Below, piece after piece: positions 17,643 to 25,506 of a stretch of 64,000 nt of DNA; the first letter of the stretch is position 1; the number at the start of each line of letters is the position of its first letter. The notes below the pieces were generated by a model, which was given only the letters and a program-made list of their open reading frames with translations, did not search any database and was not told where the DNA came from. This DNA comes from Gemmatimonadetes bacterium T265 (GTDB lineage: Bacteria; Gemmatimonadota; Gemmatimonadetes; Gemmatimonadales; Gemmatimonadaceae). The position numbers and the translations under genes are program-made. The stretch covers positions 1,240,001 through 1,304,000 of the forward strand of contig BPUI01000002.1 of the NCBI GenBank assembly GCA_019973575.1. Direction: 5' to 3'.

Positions 17643-19667
17643 GTGCGTCGGCGCGCGAGGACGGCCGTCGTCGGCGTGCTCGCGTTGCTCGCCGGCGCCG
17701 TCGGCGCGACGGCGGCCCGCGCGCAGAGCACGCCGCCGACGCCGTCCTCGCCGTCGCCGGCGCCGATCGGGACCGGCGACCGGAGTCGTCCGAGGCCGGA
17801 CACCCTGCCGCGGCCGGCGCGCGTCGACACGGTGCGACGCTCGCGCGATTCGGTCACCATCGCCGTCCCGGCCGGCAACGACTCGTTACGGCCGGCGGGG
17901 AGCGACTCGCTCCGCGGCACCCCCGACTCGCTCAAGACGCCAAAGGTCAAGCGCGACAGCATCAAAGCCGCGCTCGTGCGCGCCGAGCTGCCGACGCAGG
18001 GCATCGTGGCGGGGCCGGCGTACCGCTTTCGCGGCGACACGATCCTCGCCTCCGGCGCACTCACACTCGCCGACCTGCTCGAGCGCGTGCCCGGCGTGAC
18101 GGTGTTCCGCAGCGGGTATGTCGCCTCGGCGCAGACGGCTGCGTACCTCGGCGATTTTCGCCGGATCCGCGTCTTTCGCGACGGCGTCGAGCTCGATCCG
18201 GTGGACCCGCGCAACGGCGGCGTGCTCGACCTCGTCGACGTTCAGCTCTGGCAGGCGGAAGAGGTCAGCATCGAGCCGACCGCGGGCGAGGTGCGCGTCT
18301 TCATTCGGACGCGCGCTCCGCGCAACACGACGCCGCAGACGCGCGTCGACGTCTTCACGGGCGATCAGGAGACGAACCTCTACCGCGCGTTCTACGGCAA
18401 GCGCTTCACGAACGGCGGCCTCCTGCAGGTGAACCTGCAGCAGTTCAGCACCGGCGAACGGTCGGGCGGCCGCACCGGCGGCGGGGGCGACGTCGTGAAC
18501 GCGCTCGTCCGGCTCGGCTGGGCGCGCGGCAACCGCAGCATCGACCTCACCCTCACGCGGCTCGACCGGCGCCGCAACAAGACGCTCAACTACCTGAGCG
18601 AGGATTCGGTCCTCGTCAACTTCGTCGGGCGGCGCGACGAGGGGTACCTGCGGGCCGGCTTCGGCGACCCCGACCAGGGCGTGTGGGCGCAGGCGATCGC
18701 GAACGTGCTGCACTTTCGCCAGGAGTCGCCGAAGACGGGGATCGCGCTCGACGGCGACACGATCACGAGCGCAAACCTCCGGGACACGACGGTGTACCGC
18801 AACCAGTACGTGCTCACGGGCGGGCTGACCCGTTGGGGCGTGCGGTTCACGGCGACGGATCGATACCGCGTCGGCAACCACGACGCGTACCACGCGCCGC
18901 AGCTTCGCGCGGCGTACGAGCGCGACCGATTGACGCTGTCGGCCGTCGCCGAGCGCGTCGGAACGGATTCGACCAAGCGTGTCGACGTGTCGGGCCGACT
19001 CGCGATCCTGCCGCGGCTCGCGGTCCTCGGCGGCGCGAGCACGACGACGGGCGATTCCGCCGTGGGAGGGACGCGCCGCGTCGCGCGCACGGAAGTCGCG
19101 GCGCAGGTCGCGAAGAACGCGTGGCTCTCCGTCGGGCGGATCATGCGCGACGGCGGGATCTTCTTACCGCCGCGCGTCTACGCAGTGCCAGCCGGGACGC
19201 CGGTCGCGGCGAGCGAGGGCCGCGTCGGCGGCATCGTCGGCTCGCTCCGCGGCGAAGTGCTGCCGTACATCACCGCCGACGTTGCCGGGACGGCGTGGGA
19301 CCGCGCGGGGCTGTACCGGCCGCGGTACCAGGGGCGCGCTGAGCTCCGGTTCGCGAGCAATTTCCTGCGCCGGTTTCCCACGGGTGAGTTCGGACTCAAC
19401 GTCGCGCTCTCGGACGAGTACCGCAGCGCGGTCGTCTTCCCGCTCGCGCCGCCCCCCGGGGTCGGCGCGAGCGCCGCGGACATTACGCCGACGCGCGCGG
19501 CCGCGAGTAACCTCATCGGCGGCCAGCTCGAAATCCGGATTCAGCGCGCCGTGATCAGCTACCAGGCGCGCAACATCGCCTCGCGATTGTACCAGGACGT
19601 GCCCGGCATCTACGCCCCCCGCGGAACGATCAGCTTCTACGGCGTGCGCTGGGAGTTCAGCAACTGA
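17643..19667 (+). CDS. Outer-membrane protein with TonB-receptor plug-like domain
   Basis: 674 residues from GTG 17643, 20 bases after pepA. A Sec signal peptide (TAVVGVLALLAGAVGATAARAQ) is followed by a Pro/Ser/Arg-rich, low-complexity linker to about residue 100. A plug-like segment follows (LTLADLLERVPGVTVFRSGY, then FRRIRVFRDGVELDP). The rest has alternating hydrophobic/polar beta-strand character and ends in an aromatic strand (ISFYGVRWEFSN), as expected for a barrel C-terminus. The barrel is shorter than in siderophore receptors and no TonB box is obvious, so the cargo and TonB dependence are unknown. The start is chosen to give a complete signal peptide. Confidence 0.75.
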   Translation: MRRRARTAVVGVLALLAGAVGATAARAQSTPPTPSSPSPAPIGTGDRSRPRPDTLPRPARVDTVRRSRDSVTIAVPAGNDSLRPAGSDSLRGTPDSLKTPKVKRDSIKAALVRAELPTQGIVAGPAYRFRGDTILASGALTLADLLERVPGVTVFRSGYVASAQTAAYLGDFRRIRVFRDGVELDPVDPRNGGVLDLVDVQLWQAEEVSIEPTAGEVRVFIRTRAPRNTTPQTRVDVFTGDQETNLYRAFYGKRFTNGGLLQVNLQQFSTGERSGGRTGGGGDVVNALVRLGWARGNRSIDLTLTRLDRRRNKTLNYLSEDSVLVNFVGRRDEGYLRAGFGDPDQGVWAQAIANVLHFRQESPKTGIALDGDTITSANLRDTTVYRNQYVLTGGLTRWGVRFTATDRYRVGNHDAYHAPQLRAAYERDRLTLSAVAERVGTDSTKRVDVSGRLAILPRLAVLGGASTTTGDSAVGGTRRVARTEVAAQVAKNAWLSVGRIMRDGGIFLPPRVYAVPAGTPVAASEGRVGGIVGSLRGEVLPYITADVAGTAWDRAGLYRPRYQGRAELRFASNFLRRFPTGEFGLNVALSDEYRSAVVFPLAPPPGVGASAADITPTRAAASNLIGGQLEIRIQRAVISYQARNIASRLYQDVPGIYAPRGTISFYGVRWEFSN

Positions 19668-19700
19668 CCAGTACGTGGAGTCGGACGCCGACCTCGCGCT

Positions 19701-19729
19701 TTGACAAAGTGCTTGTCCCGCAATAGGTT
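19701..19729 (+). promoter_or_regulatory. Sigma70-type promoter of the yicC-gmk-rpoZ operon
   Basis: A perfect TTGACA at 19701-19706 and TAGGTT at 19724-19729 are separated by 17 bases. The expected transcription start is near 19736, leaving only about 5-6 nt before the yicC ATG at 19742. The mRNA would be nearly leaderless. Confidence 0.72.
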
Positions 19730-19741
19730 GCGCGCCTGAAC

Positions 19742-20644
19742 ATGATCCGGAGCATGACAGGGTTCGGCTCGGCCGATGGCGCGGTGGGGCCGCTGCGCGT
19801 TGAGGTCGAGGCGCGGAGCGTGAATCACCGCTTCTTTTCGCCGACGTTCCGACTGCCCGCCGCGTTCGCGCGTTGGGAGTCGGACGTTCGTGACGTGCTG
19901 CGCGCGCACGTCGCCCGGGGGCACGTCACGCTCTCGGTGCGCACCGAGCGCGACGCGGCGACCGCTGGTCGTGTGCGACTCGACGCCGCGCGACTGTCGG
20001 ACTACGCGAGCGCGTACCAGGACGTGACGACCGCGTTCGGCGCCGCGCCGACGGTCAGCTTCACCGACCTGCTGCGTCTGCCGGGCGTGCTGCTCGCCGA
20101 CGACGACGAGAGCGCGTCCGCGCCGACCGCGGTCGACGCTGCGGAGCGTCGCGCGCTCCTCGTCGTCGTCGAAGCCGCGCTCGCGCAGCTCACCGCGGCG
20201 CGCGCGGCCGAGGGCGAGCGCATCGCGGCCGTGCTCCGCGAGCGGCTCGCGCTCGTCGCGGCGGCGTTCGAGCGCATCGCCGCGCGCGCGCCGGAACGCC
20301 TCACCGAGCAGCGCGCCCGGTTGTACGAGGCGGTCCGCGAGCTGACCGGCGGCCTCGCGCTCTCGGAGGAACGCGTCGCGCAGGAGATCGCGATCCTCGT
20401 CGACCGCGTGGACGTCAGCGAGGAGGTCGACCGGTTCGGCGTGCACGTCGCCGCGTTCCGCGCCGCGCTCGACGCGAACGACGCCGAGCCGGTCGGCAAG
20501 CGGCTCGGCTTCCTGCTGCAGGAGATGCTGCGCGAGGCGAACACCACCGGCAGCAAGGCGAACGACTCCGCCATGCTGCGCGACGTGCTGCTCGTTAAGG
20601 AAGAGTTGGAGCGCATCCGCGAGCAGGTGGAGAACGTCGAGTGA
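19742..20644 (+). CDS. yicC: YicC/YloC-family endoribonuclease
   Basis: 300 residues, the usual family length. The N-terminus MIRSMTGFGSADG and the following VEVEARSVNHRFF are the YicC signature, and the C-terminal DUF1732 part includes RLGFLLQEMLREANTTGSKAND near 257-278. E. coli YicC is an endoribonuclease linked to decay of the small RNA RyhB and to stationary-phase survival. It is the first gene of a cluster whose next genes, gmk and rpoZ, are linked to it in many bacteria. Its stop overlaps the gmk GTG (GTGA). Confidence 0.94.
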   Translation: MIRSMTGFGSADGAVGPLRVEVEARSVNHRFFSPTFRLPAAFARWESDVRDVLRAHVARGHVTLSVRTERDAATAGRVRLDAARLSDYASAYQDVTTAFGAAPTVSFTDLLRLPGVLLADDDESASAPTAVDAAERRALLVVVEAALAQLTAARAAEGERIAAVLRERLALVAAAFERIAARAPERLTEQRARLYEAVRELTGGLALSEERVAQEIAILVDRVDVSEEVDRFGVHVAAFRAALDANDAEPVGKRLGFLLQEMLREANTTGSKANDSAMLRDVLLVKEELERIREQVENVE

Positions 20645-21294
20645 CGGTCGCCCCGCGCGGCGTCCCGTTCCCGGTCATCCTCTCGGCGCCGTCCGGCGGC
20701 GGGAAGACGAGCATCGCGCGGCGACTCCTCGCCGAGCGCTCGGACGTCGGCTACTCCGTCTCGTGCACGACGCGTGCGCCGCGGCCGGGCGAGGTGGACG
20801 GGCGCGACTACTACTTCCTCACGCCCGACGCGTTCGAGGCGGCGGCGGCGCGCGGCGAGTTCGCCGAGTGGGCCGTCGTCCACGGCAACCGCTACGGCAC
20901 GCTCAAGCGCGAGGTCGAGCGCGTCACCGGGGCGGGGCGCCACGTGCTGATGGACATCGACGTCCAGGGCGCGCGCCTGTTCTCGGCCGCCTTCCCCGAC
21001 GCGGTGCGCGTCTTCGTCCTTCCGCCGTCCGGCGGGGTATTGTTGGAGCGGCTCGCGCTGCGCGCGAGCGAGAGCCCGGCCTCGTTGGCCCTCCGCGTGC
21101 GCAACGCGCGCGACGAGGTCGCGTCGGCGCACGAGTACGAGTACGTCGTCGTGAACGACGAGCTCGAGCGCGCCGTCGCGCAGGTCGCGTCGATCCTCGA
21201 CGCCGAGGGCGCGCGGCGCGACCGGCTGCGCGAGCTCGACGCGCAGATCGACGCGGTCGTCGCGGAGCTGGACGCCGCCGCAGGCATCGCCTAA
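20641..21294 (+). CDS. gmk: Guanylate kinase
   Basis: 217 residues, phosphorylating GMP to GDP. The P-loop APSGGGKTSIARRL is near residues 15-28. SCTTRAPRPGEVDGRDYYFL binds GMP near 40-59, and EWAVVHGNRYGT follows near 79-90. The lid and LID-like region ends with YEYVVVNDELERAV. The GTG start overlaps yicC by 4 bases. The TAA stop lies in a GCCTAAC word. The protein is complete and typical. Confidence 0.96.
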   Translation: MTVAPRGVPFPVILSAPSGGGKTSIARRLLAERSDVGYSVSCTTRAPRPGEVDGRDYYFLTPDAFEAAAARGEFAEWAVVHGNRYGTLKREVERVTGAGRHVLMDIDVQGARLFSAAFPDAVRVFVLPPSGGVLLERLALRASESPASLALRVRNARDEVASAHEYEYVVVNDELERAVAQVASILDAEGARRDRLRELDAQIDAVVAELDAAAGIA

Positions 21295-21330
21295 CACGAC
21301 ACGACTTTCACCCGACAGGAGACAACTCCC

Positions 21331-21561
21331 ATGCAGGTTTTCACGCCGAACGAGATCGCCGAGCGCGCGACGAACAAGTACCTCGCCGTGCTCGTCGCGG
21401 CCAAGTACGCGCGGCTCCTCAACGAGTTCCCCCGCATCCCGGGCCGCTCCGGGGAGAAAAAGCTGACGACCCGCGCGCTCGAGGAGCTCTCGGCCGGCAA
21501 CATCGGCTTCGACGTCGTCCCGCGCCGCCGCGGCGCGCCCGCCCCGGCGGCCGAGGGCTGA
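21331..21561 (+). CDS. rpoZ: DNA-directed RNA polymerase omega subunit
   Basis: A 76-residue small subunit that helps assemble beta-prime into RNA polymerase. FTPNEIAERATNKYLAVLVAAKYARLLNE (residues 4-32) matches the conserved omega core, with the helix that clamps beta-prime. A purine-rich ACAGGAGAC sits just upstream of the ATG. Its place after gmk is conserved across phyla. Confidence 0.92.
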   Translation: MQVFTPNEIAERATNKYLAVLVAAKYARLLNEFPRIPGRSGEKKLTTRALEELSAGNIGFDVVPRRRGAPAPAAEG

Positions 21562-21603
21562 CGTCCGCGCGCGCCTAACGCGGCGGCCCGGACGATCGCG
21601 CCC

Positions 21604-22824
21604 GTGCGCCCGTTCGACGGCCGCCGCGTCCTGCTCGGCATCACCGGCGGGATCGCGAGTTACAAGGCGGCCTGGGTCGCGCGCCTGCTCGCCGGCGCCG
21701 GGGCAGAGGTCGACGTCGTGATGACGCACTCCGCGACGGAGTTCGTCGGCGCGGTCACGCTCGAGGCGCTCGTCGGGCGCGCGGTCCACACCGACCTGAT
21801 CGCCCCCGGCCACGCGCTCGACCACATCAAGCTCGCGCGCGCGGCCGACGCGGTGGTCGTCGCGCCGTGCACCGCGGACTTCCTCGCCCGCGCCGTGCAC
21901 GGGCACGCCGGCGACCTGCTGAGCGCGGCGCTGCTCGCGACGTCGGCGCCCGTACTGCTCGTCCCGGCGATGAACGACCGCATGTGGGCGCACCCGCAGG
22001 TGCGCCGGAACGCTGAGCACGCGCGGACGTTAGGCTACCACGTCCTCGAGCCGGCCGACGGGCCGCTCGCGGCGGGGGAGGGGAGCGGCCCCGGCCGGAT
22101 GCCCGAACCCGAGACGATCGTCGCGCACGTCGGCCGGCTGCTCGAAGTGGCGGGCCCGCTCGCGGGACGGCGCGTCCTCGTCACCGCGGGCCCGACGCGT
22201 GAGGCCCTGGACCCGGTGCGGTACATCTCGAACCACAGCAGCGGGAAGATGGGCGTGGCGCTCGCGGCAGCGGCGTGGCGGCGGGGAGCCGACGTGACGC
22301 TCGTCGCCGGTCCGCTCCAGGTCCCCGTGCCCGAGTTCGTCGACCACGTGGCGGTCGAGCGCACGGCCGACATGGCCGCGGCGGTCGCGGCCGCACTGCC
22401 GGCCGCGGACGTTGCAATCATGGCGGCGGCGCCCGCCGATTTCCGCGCCGCCGCCGTGGCGACCGAGAAGATCAAGCGCGGGGCCGGCGAACTGACGCTC
22501 GCGCTCGCTCCGACGGCCGACATCCTCGCGTCGACGCGCGCGGCGCGCCGCCCGGGCGCTATCGTTGTCGGCTTCGCGCTCGAAACCACCGATGGCGAGG
22601 CCCACGCCCGGGCCAAACTCGCCGCGAAATCGCTCGACTTCATCGTGCTCAACGACGCGACCGAACCCGGCGCCGGCTTCGGCGTCGACACGAACCGCGT
22701 GACCCTCCTCGGCGCCGACGGCTCGCGCGAGGCGCTCGCGCTCATGCCGAAGCGCGACGTCGCGGACGCGATCCTCGACCGCGTCGACGCGCTGCTCGCG
22801 TCGCACGCGGCGGGGGTCGCGTGA
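21604..22824 (+). CDS. coaBC: Bifunctional phosphopantothenoylcysteine decarboxylase / phosphopantothenate-cysteine ligase
   Basis: 406 residues, two steps of coenzyme A synthesis. The N-terminal FMN-binding CoaC domain has GITGGIASYKAAW near 13-25, LDHIKLARAADAVVVAPCTADF with the catalytic His near 76, and VPAMNDRMW near 120. The loop that carries the catalytic Cys in E. coli Dfp reads LAAGEGSGPGRM here, with Ala in that place. The C-terminal CoaB domain has TAGPTREALDPVRYISNHSSGKMG near 195-218 and EKIKRG near 287. The start GTG at 21604 is 42 bases after rpoZ. The uracil-DNA glycosylase gene overlaps its stop. Confidence 0.94.
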   Translation: MRPFDGRRVLLGITGGIASYKAAWVARLLAGAGAEVDVVMTHSATEFVGAVTLEALVGRAVHTDLIAPGHALDHIKLARAADAVVVAPCTADFLARAVHGHAGDLLSAALLATSAPVLLVPAMNDRMWAHPQVRRNAEHARTLGYHVLEPADGPLAAGEGSGPGRMPEPETIVAHVGRLLEVAGPLAGRRVLVTAGPTREALDPVRYISNHSSGKMGVALAAAAWRRGADVTLVAGPLQVPVPEFVDHVAVERTADMAAAVAAALPAADVAIMAAAPADFRAAAVATEKIKRGAGELTLALAPTADILASTRAARRPGAIVVGFALETTDGEAHARAKLAAKSLDFIVLNDATEPGAGFGVDTNRVTLLGADGSREALALMPKRDVADAILDRVDALLASHAAGVA

Positions 22825-24005
22825 GCGCCGACCCGAGCGGCGCTCGCGAGCGCCTCCGGCAGTATCTCGAGCAGCGCCGCGAGCTCGGCGAACGCGAGCT
22901 CGTGCTCGACTCGATGAACGTGGACGACGTGCTGCGCGTCATCGGCGCGGACCGCGGTGAGGCGCCGTTGCCGGCGCCGCGTCCGCGCCAGCCCGCACCC
23001 GCCGCCGACATGCCGGTTGCGGCGCGCCCGGACGAGGAGGTCGGCGCGCCGGCCGACCACCCGCGGCTGCGAAACGAGGGCACGCCCGGCGTTCAGGAGG
23101 CGATCCCGCCCTCGCCCGCGCTGGAACCCGAAATCGCGGACCGAGTTGGTCGAGTCACGGACGCGTCACTCGACGCGGCGGCGACCGGCGACTGGCGGGC
23201 CGCATTGCGAGCCGCTGATTCCGCATCGAACGCGTCTGGCCGCCCAACCCCGGAGCCCGAGCCCATGCCCAGCCGTCGCCCCGTCGCTCCCCAGCCCGCC
23301 GCCGATGACCGCTCGACCTCCGACGACCCGCCCGCCGCGCCGGCCTACGTCTCGGGCGACTTCTTCCCTGGGCTCGACGTGCCGATCGGCGTCGTCGCCG
23401 CGGGCGCGGGCACCGATCTGTTCGGCGGCCCGACGGAGGGGCTGGACTCGCTCGAGCACGTCGCCGCGGCCGTTCAGGGCTGCACGCGATGCCCGCTGTA
23501 CAAGACGGCCACCCACGGCGTCCCGGGGGAGGGCCCGTCGGACGCCGACTTCGTCGTCGTCGGCGAGGCGCCCGGCGCGGATGAGGACGCCAGCGGGCGG
23601 CCGTTCGTCGGCGCGTCCGGGCAGCTTTTGACGAAGATCCTCGCGGCCATTAACCTCCGGCGGGAAGACGTCTTCATCGCGAACGTGGTGAAGCACCGCC
23701 CGCCGGGGAACCGCAACCCCGCGCCCGACGAGGTCGCGGCGTGCAGTCCGTACCTGGTGCGCCAGTTGGAGTTGGTACGCCCGAAAGTCATTCTCACCGT
23801 CGGCAACTTCGCGGCGCAGACGCTGCTCGGCACCAAGCTCGGAATCAGCAAGTTGCGCGGGCAGGTCCACCTCTACCACGGGGTGCCGCTCGTCGCCACG
23901 TACCACCCCGCCGCGCTCCTCCGCAATCCCACCTGGAAGCGCCCCACCTGGGAAGATGTCCAGCTTGCCCGTCGACTTCTCGATCGCGCCGCCGCCCCGG
24001 GTTGA
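22821..24005 (+). CDS. Uracil-DNA glycosylase, family 4-like, with long N-terminal extension
   Basis: 394 residues. Residues 1-190 are a Pro/Ala/Arg-rich, likely disordered extension beginning with a short helical segment (ERLRQYLEQRRELGERELVL). The catalytic domain starts near 200: CTRCPLYKTATHGVPGEG, GEAPGADEDASGRPFVGASGQLL (motif 1 and uracil pocket), VVKHRPPGNRNP, AACSPYL and HPAALLRN (motif 2). Family 4 enzymes bind a 4Fe-4S cluster through four Cys; here two are CxxC and a third is in AACSPYL, but the usual VKCRPP Cys is His. It removes uracil from DNA in base-excision repair. The GTG start overlaps coaBC by 4 bases and the 3' end overlaps dnaB by 50 bases. Confidence 0.88.
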   Translation: MSADPSGARERLRQYLEQRRELGERELVLDSMNVDDVLRVIGADRGEAPLPAPRPRQPAPAADMPVAARPDEEVGAPADHPRLRNEGTPGVQEAIPPSPALEPEIADRVGRVTDASLDAAATGDWRAALRAADSASNASGRPTPEPEPMPSRRPVAPQPAADDRSTSDDPPAAPAYVSGDFFPGLDVPIGVVAAGAGTDLFGGPTEGLDSLEHVAAAVQGCTRCPLYKTATHGVPGEGPSDADFVVVGEAPGADEDASGRPFVGASGQLLTKILAAINLRREDVFIANVVKHRPPGNRNPAPDEVAACSPYLVRQLELVRPKVILTVGNFAAQTLLGTKLGISKLRGQVHLYHGVPLVATYHPAALLRNPTWKRPTWEDVQLARRLLDRAAAPG

Positions 24006-25371
24006 CCCGTACAAGGACCGGCGGCCGCCGTACTCGCTCGACGCCGAGGTCGCGGTCCTCGGCGCGATGCTGCTCGACCAGGACGCGATCCTGCGCGCCG
24101 GCGAGCACGTCGACGACACGATGTTCTACCAGGAAGGGCACCGGCGCGTGTTCCGCGCGATGCTCTCCCTCTCGGAGCGAGGCGAGGTCGCCGACCCGCT
24201 GACGCTCGCCGAGGAGCTCGGCCGTCGCGGCGAACTCGAGGCGAGCGGGGGCAAGGAGTACCTCGCCTTCCTCATCGACGCGGTGCCCACGGCGGCGAAC
24301 GTCGAGTACCACGCGAAGATCGTCCGCGAGAAGGCGCTCATGCGGCGCCTCATCGAGGTCTCGACGAGCGTCGTCACGGAAGCGTTCGAAGGGCGGCGCA
24401 TGGCCGCCGAGCTGCTCGACGAGGCGGAAGCGAAGATCTTCCAGATCGGCGAGGCGCAGAACGCGAGCAACTTCACCCGGATCAAGGAGCTGCTCTGGCC
24501 CGCGATGGAGCGGATCGAGGCGCAGAGCCGGTCCGGGAACGCGGTCACGGGCGTGCCGACCGGGTACAAGGACCTGGACGAGATGACGAGCGGCTTCCAG
24601 CCGTCGGACCTCGTGATCGTCGCGGCGCGGCCCTCGATGGGAAAAACCGCCTTCACGCTGAATATTGCGCAGCACGTTGCAATTACCGAGCAGAAGGCCG
24701 TCGCGTTCTTCTCGCTCGAGATGAGCAAGGACTCGCTCGTCCAGCGCATGCTGACGAGCGAGGCGCGCATCGACGCGCAGACGCTGCGCAAGGGCCGGCT
24801 GCGCGACGACGACTTCCCGCGCCTCGCCCGCGCGGCGGGCATTCTCTCGCACGCGCCGGTGTTCATCGACGACACGCCGGGGATCACGGTGCTCGAGATG
24901 CGCTCGAAGGCGCGCCGTCTGAAGAGCGACCACGGCCTCGACCTCATCATCGTCGACTACCTGCAGCTCATGTCCGGCCCGACCGCGGAGAACCGGCAGC
25001 AGGAGGTGTCGCAGATTTCGCGCGGGCTCAAGGCACTCGCGAAGGAGCTGCGCGTTCCGGTCGTCGCGCTGTCGCAGCTGTCCCGCGCGGTCGACCAGCG
25101 TGCGGGCGCGGAGAAGGGCCGCCCCGTGCTCTCCGACCTGCGCGAGTCCGGCGCGATCGAGCAGGACGCGGACCTGATCATGTTCCTCTTCCGCGAGGAG
25201 GTCTACGCGGAGCGCGAGAACGGTCAGCTCAAGGACCCGGGCGTCGAGGGCAAGGCCGAGGTCATCATCGGCAAACAGCGCAACGGGCCGATCGGCGTCG
25301 TGCCGCTCTTCTTCCACAAGCAGTACACCCGGTTCGAGTCGGTCGCGAAGCGCGAATATCAGAGCGAGTAG
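23956..25371 (+). CDS. dnaB: Replicative DNA helicase DnaB
   Basis: 471 residues, the hexameric helicase of the replication fork. The N-terminal domain (PPYSLDAEVAVLGAMLLDQDAI...FYQEGHRRVFRAM) interacts with primase. The RecA-like C-terminal domain has Walker A ARPSMGKTAF near 219-228, FFSLEMSKDSLVQRM near 249, Walker B LIIVDYLQLMSGP near 331, LSQLSRAVDQR near 370 and the DLRESGAIEQDADLIMFL stretch near 393-410. No intein is present. No alternative start lies near the domain boundary, so the 50-base overlap with the glycosylase gene seems real. A REP-like hairpin follows. Confidence 0.96.
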   Translation: MSSLPVDFSIAPPPRVDPYKDRRPPYSLDAEVAVLGAMLLDQDAILRAGEHVDDTMFYQEGHRRVFRAMLSLSERGEVADPLTLAEELGRRGELEASGGKEYLAFLIDAVPTAANVEYHAKIVREKALMRRLIEVSTSVVTEAFEGRRMAAELLDEAEAKIFQIGEAQNASNFTRIKELLWPAMERIEAQSRSGNAVTGVPTGYKDLDEMTSGFQPSDLVIVAARPSMGKTAFTLNIAQHVAITEQKAVAFFSLEMSKDSLVQRMLTSEARIDAQTLRKGRLRDDDFPRLARAAGILSHAPVFIDDTPGITVLEMRSKARRLKSDHGLDLIIVDYLQLMSGPTAENRQQEVSQISRGLKALAKELRVPVVALSQLSRAVDQRAGAEKGRPVLSDLRESGAIEQDADLIMFLFREEVYAERENGQLKDPGVEGKAEVIIGKQRNGPIGVVPLFFHKQYTRFESVAKREYQSE

Positions 25372-25403
25372 GCGCACCGCCGCGGCGCGGGCGGGGTATT
25401 ACC

Positions 25404-25495
25404 GTCGTCCCGAGCAACGCGAGGGACCTACCGTCCGGGGTGACGGGCCGGCCCCTCACGCGGGAGAGGAGGTCGCTCGCTTCGCCCGCGACGAC
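25404..25495. repeat. REP-like imperfect inverted repeat between dnaB and radA
   Basis: The left arm, GTCGTCCCGAGCAACGCGAG at 25404-25423 continuing to 25428, pairs with 25471-25495 over 25 positions with about six mismatches, around a GC-rich 42-base centre. Its core is similar to the arms of the nuoD-nuoE element (about 14 of 20 positions), so both belong to one repeat family. It fills most of the 135-base gap before radA and may act as a terminator for dnaB. Confidence 0.6.
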
Positions 25496-25506
25496 ACCTC
25501 AGGTTC

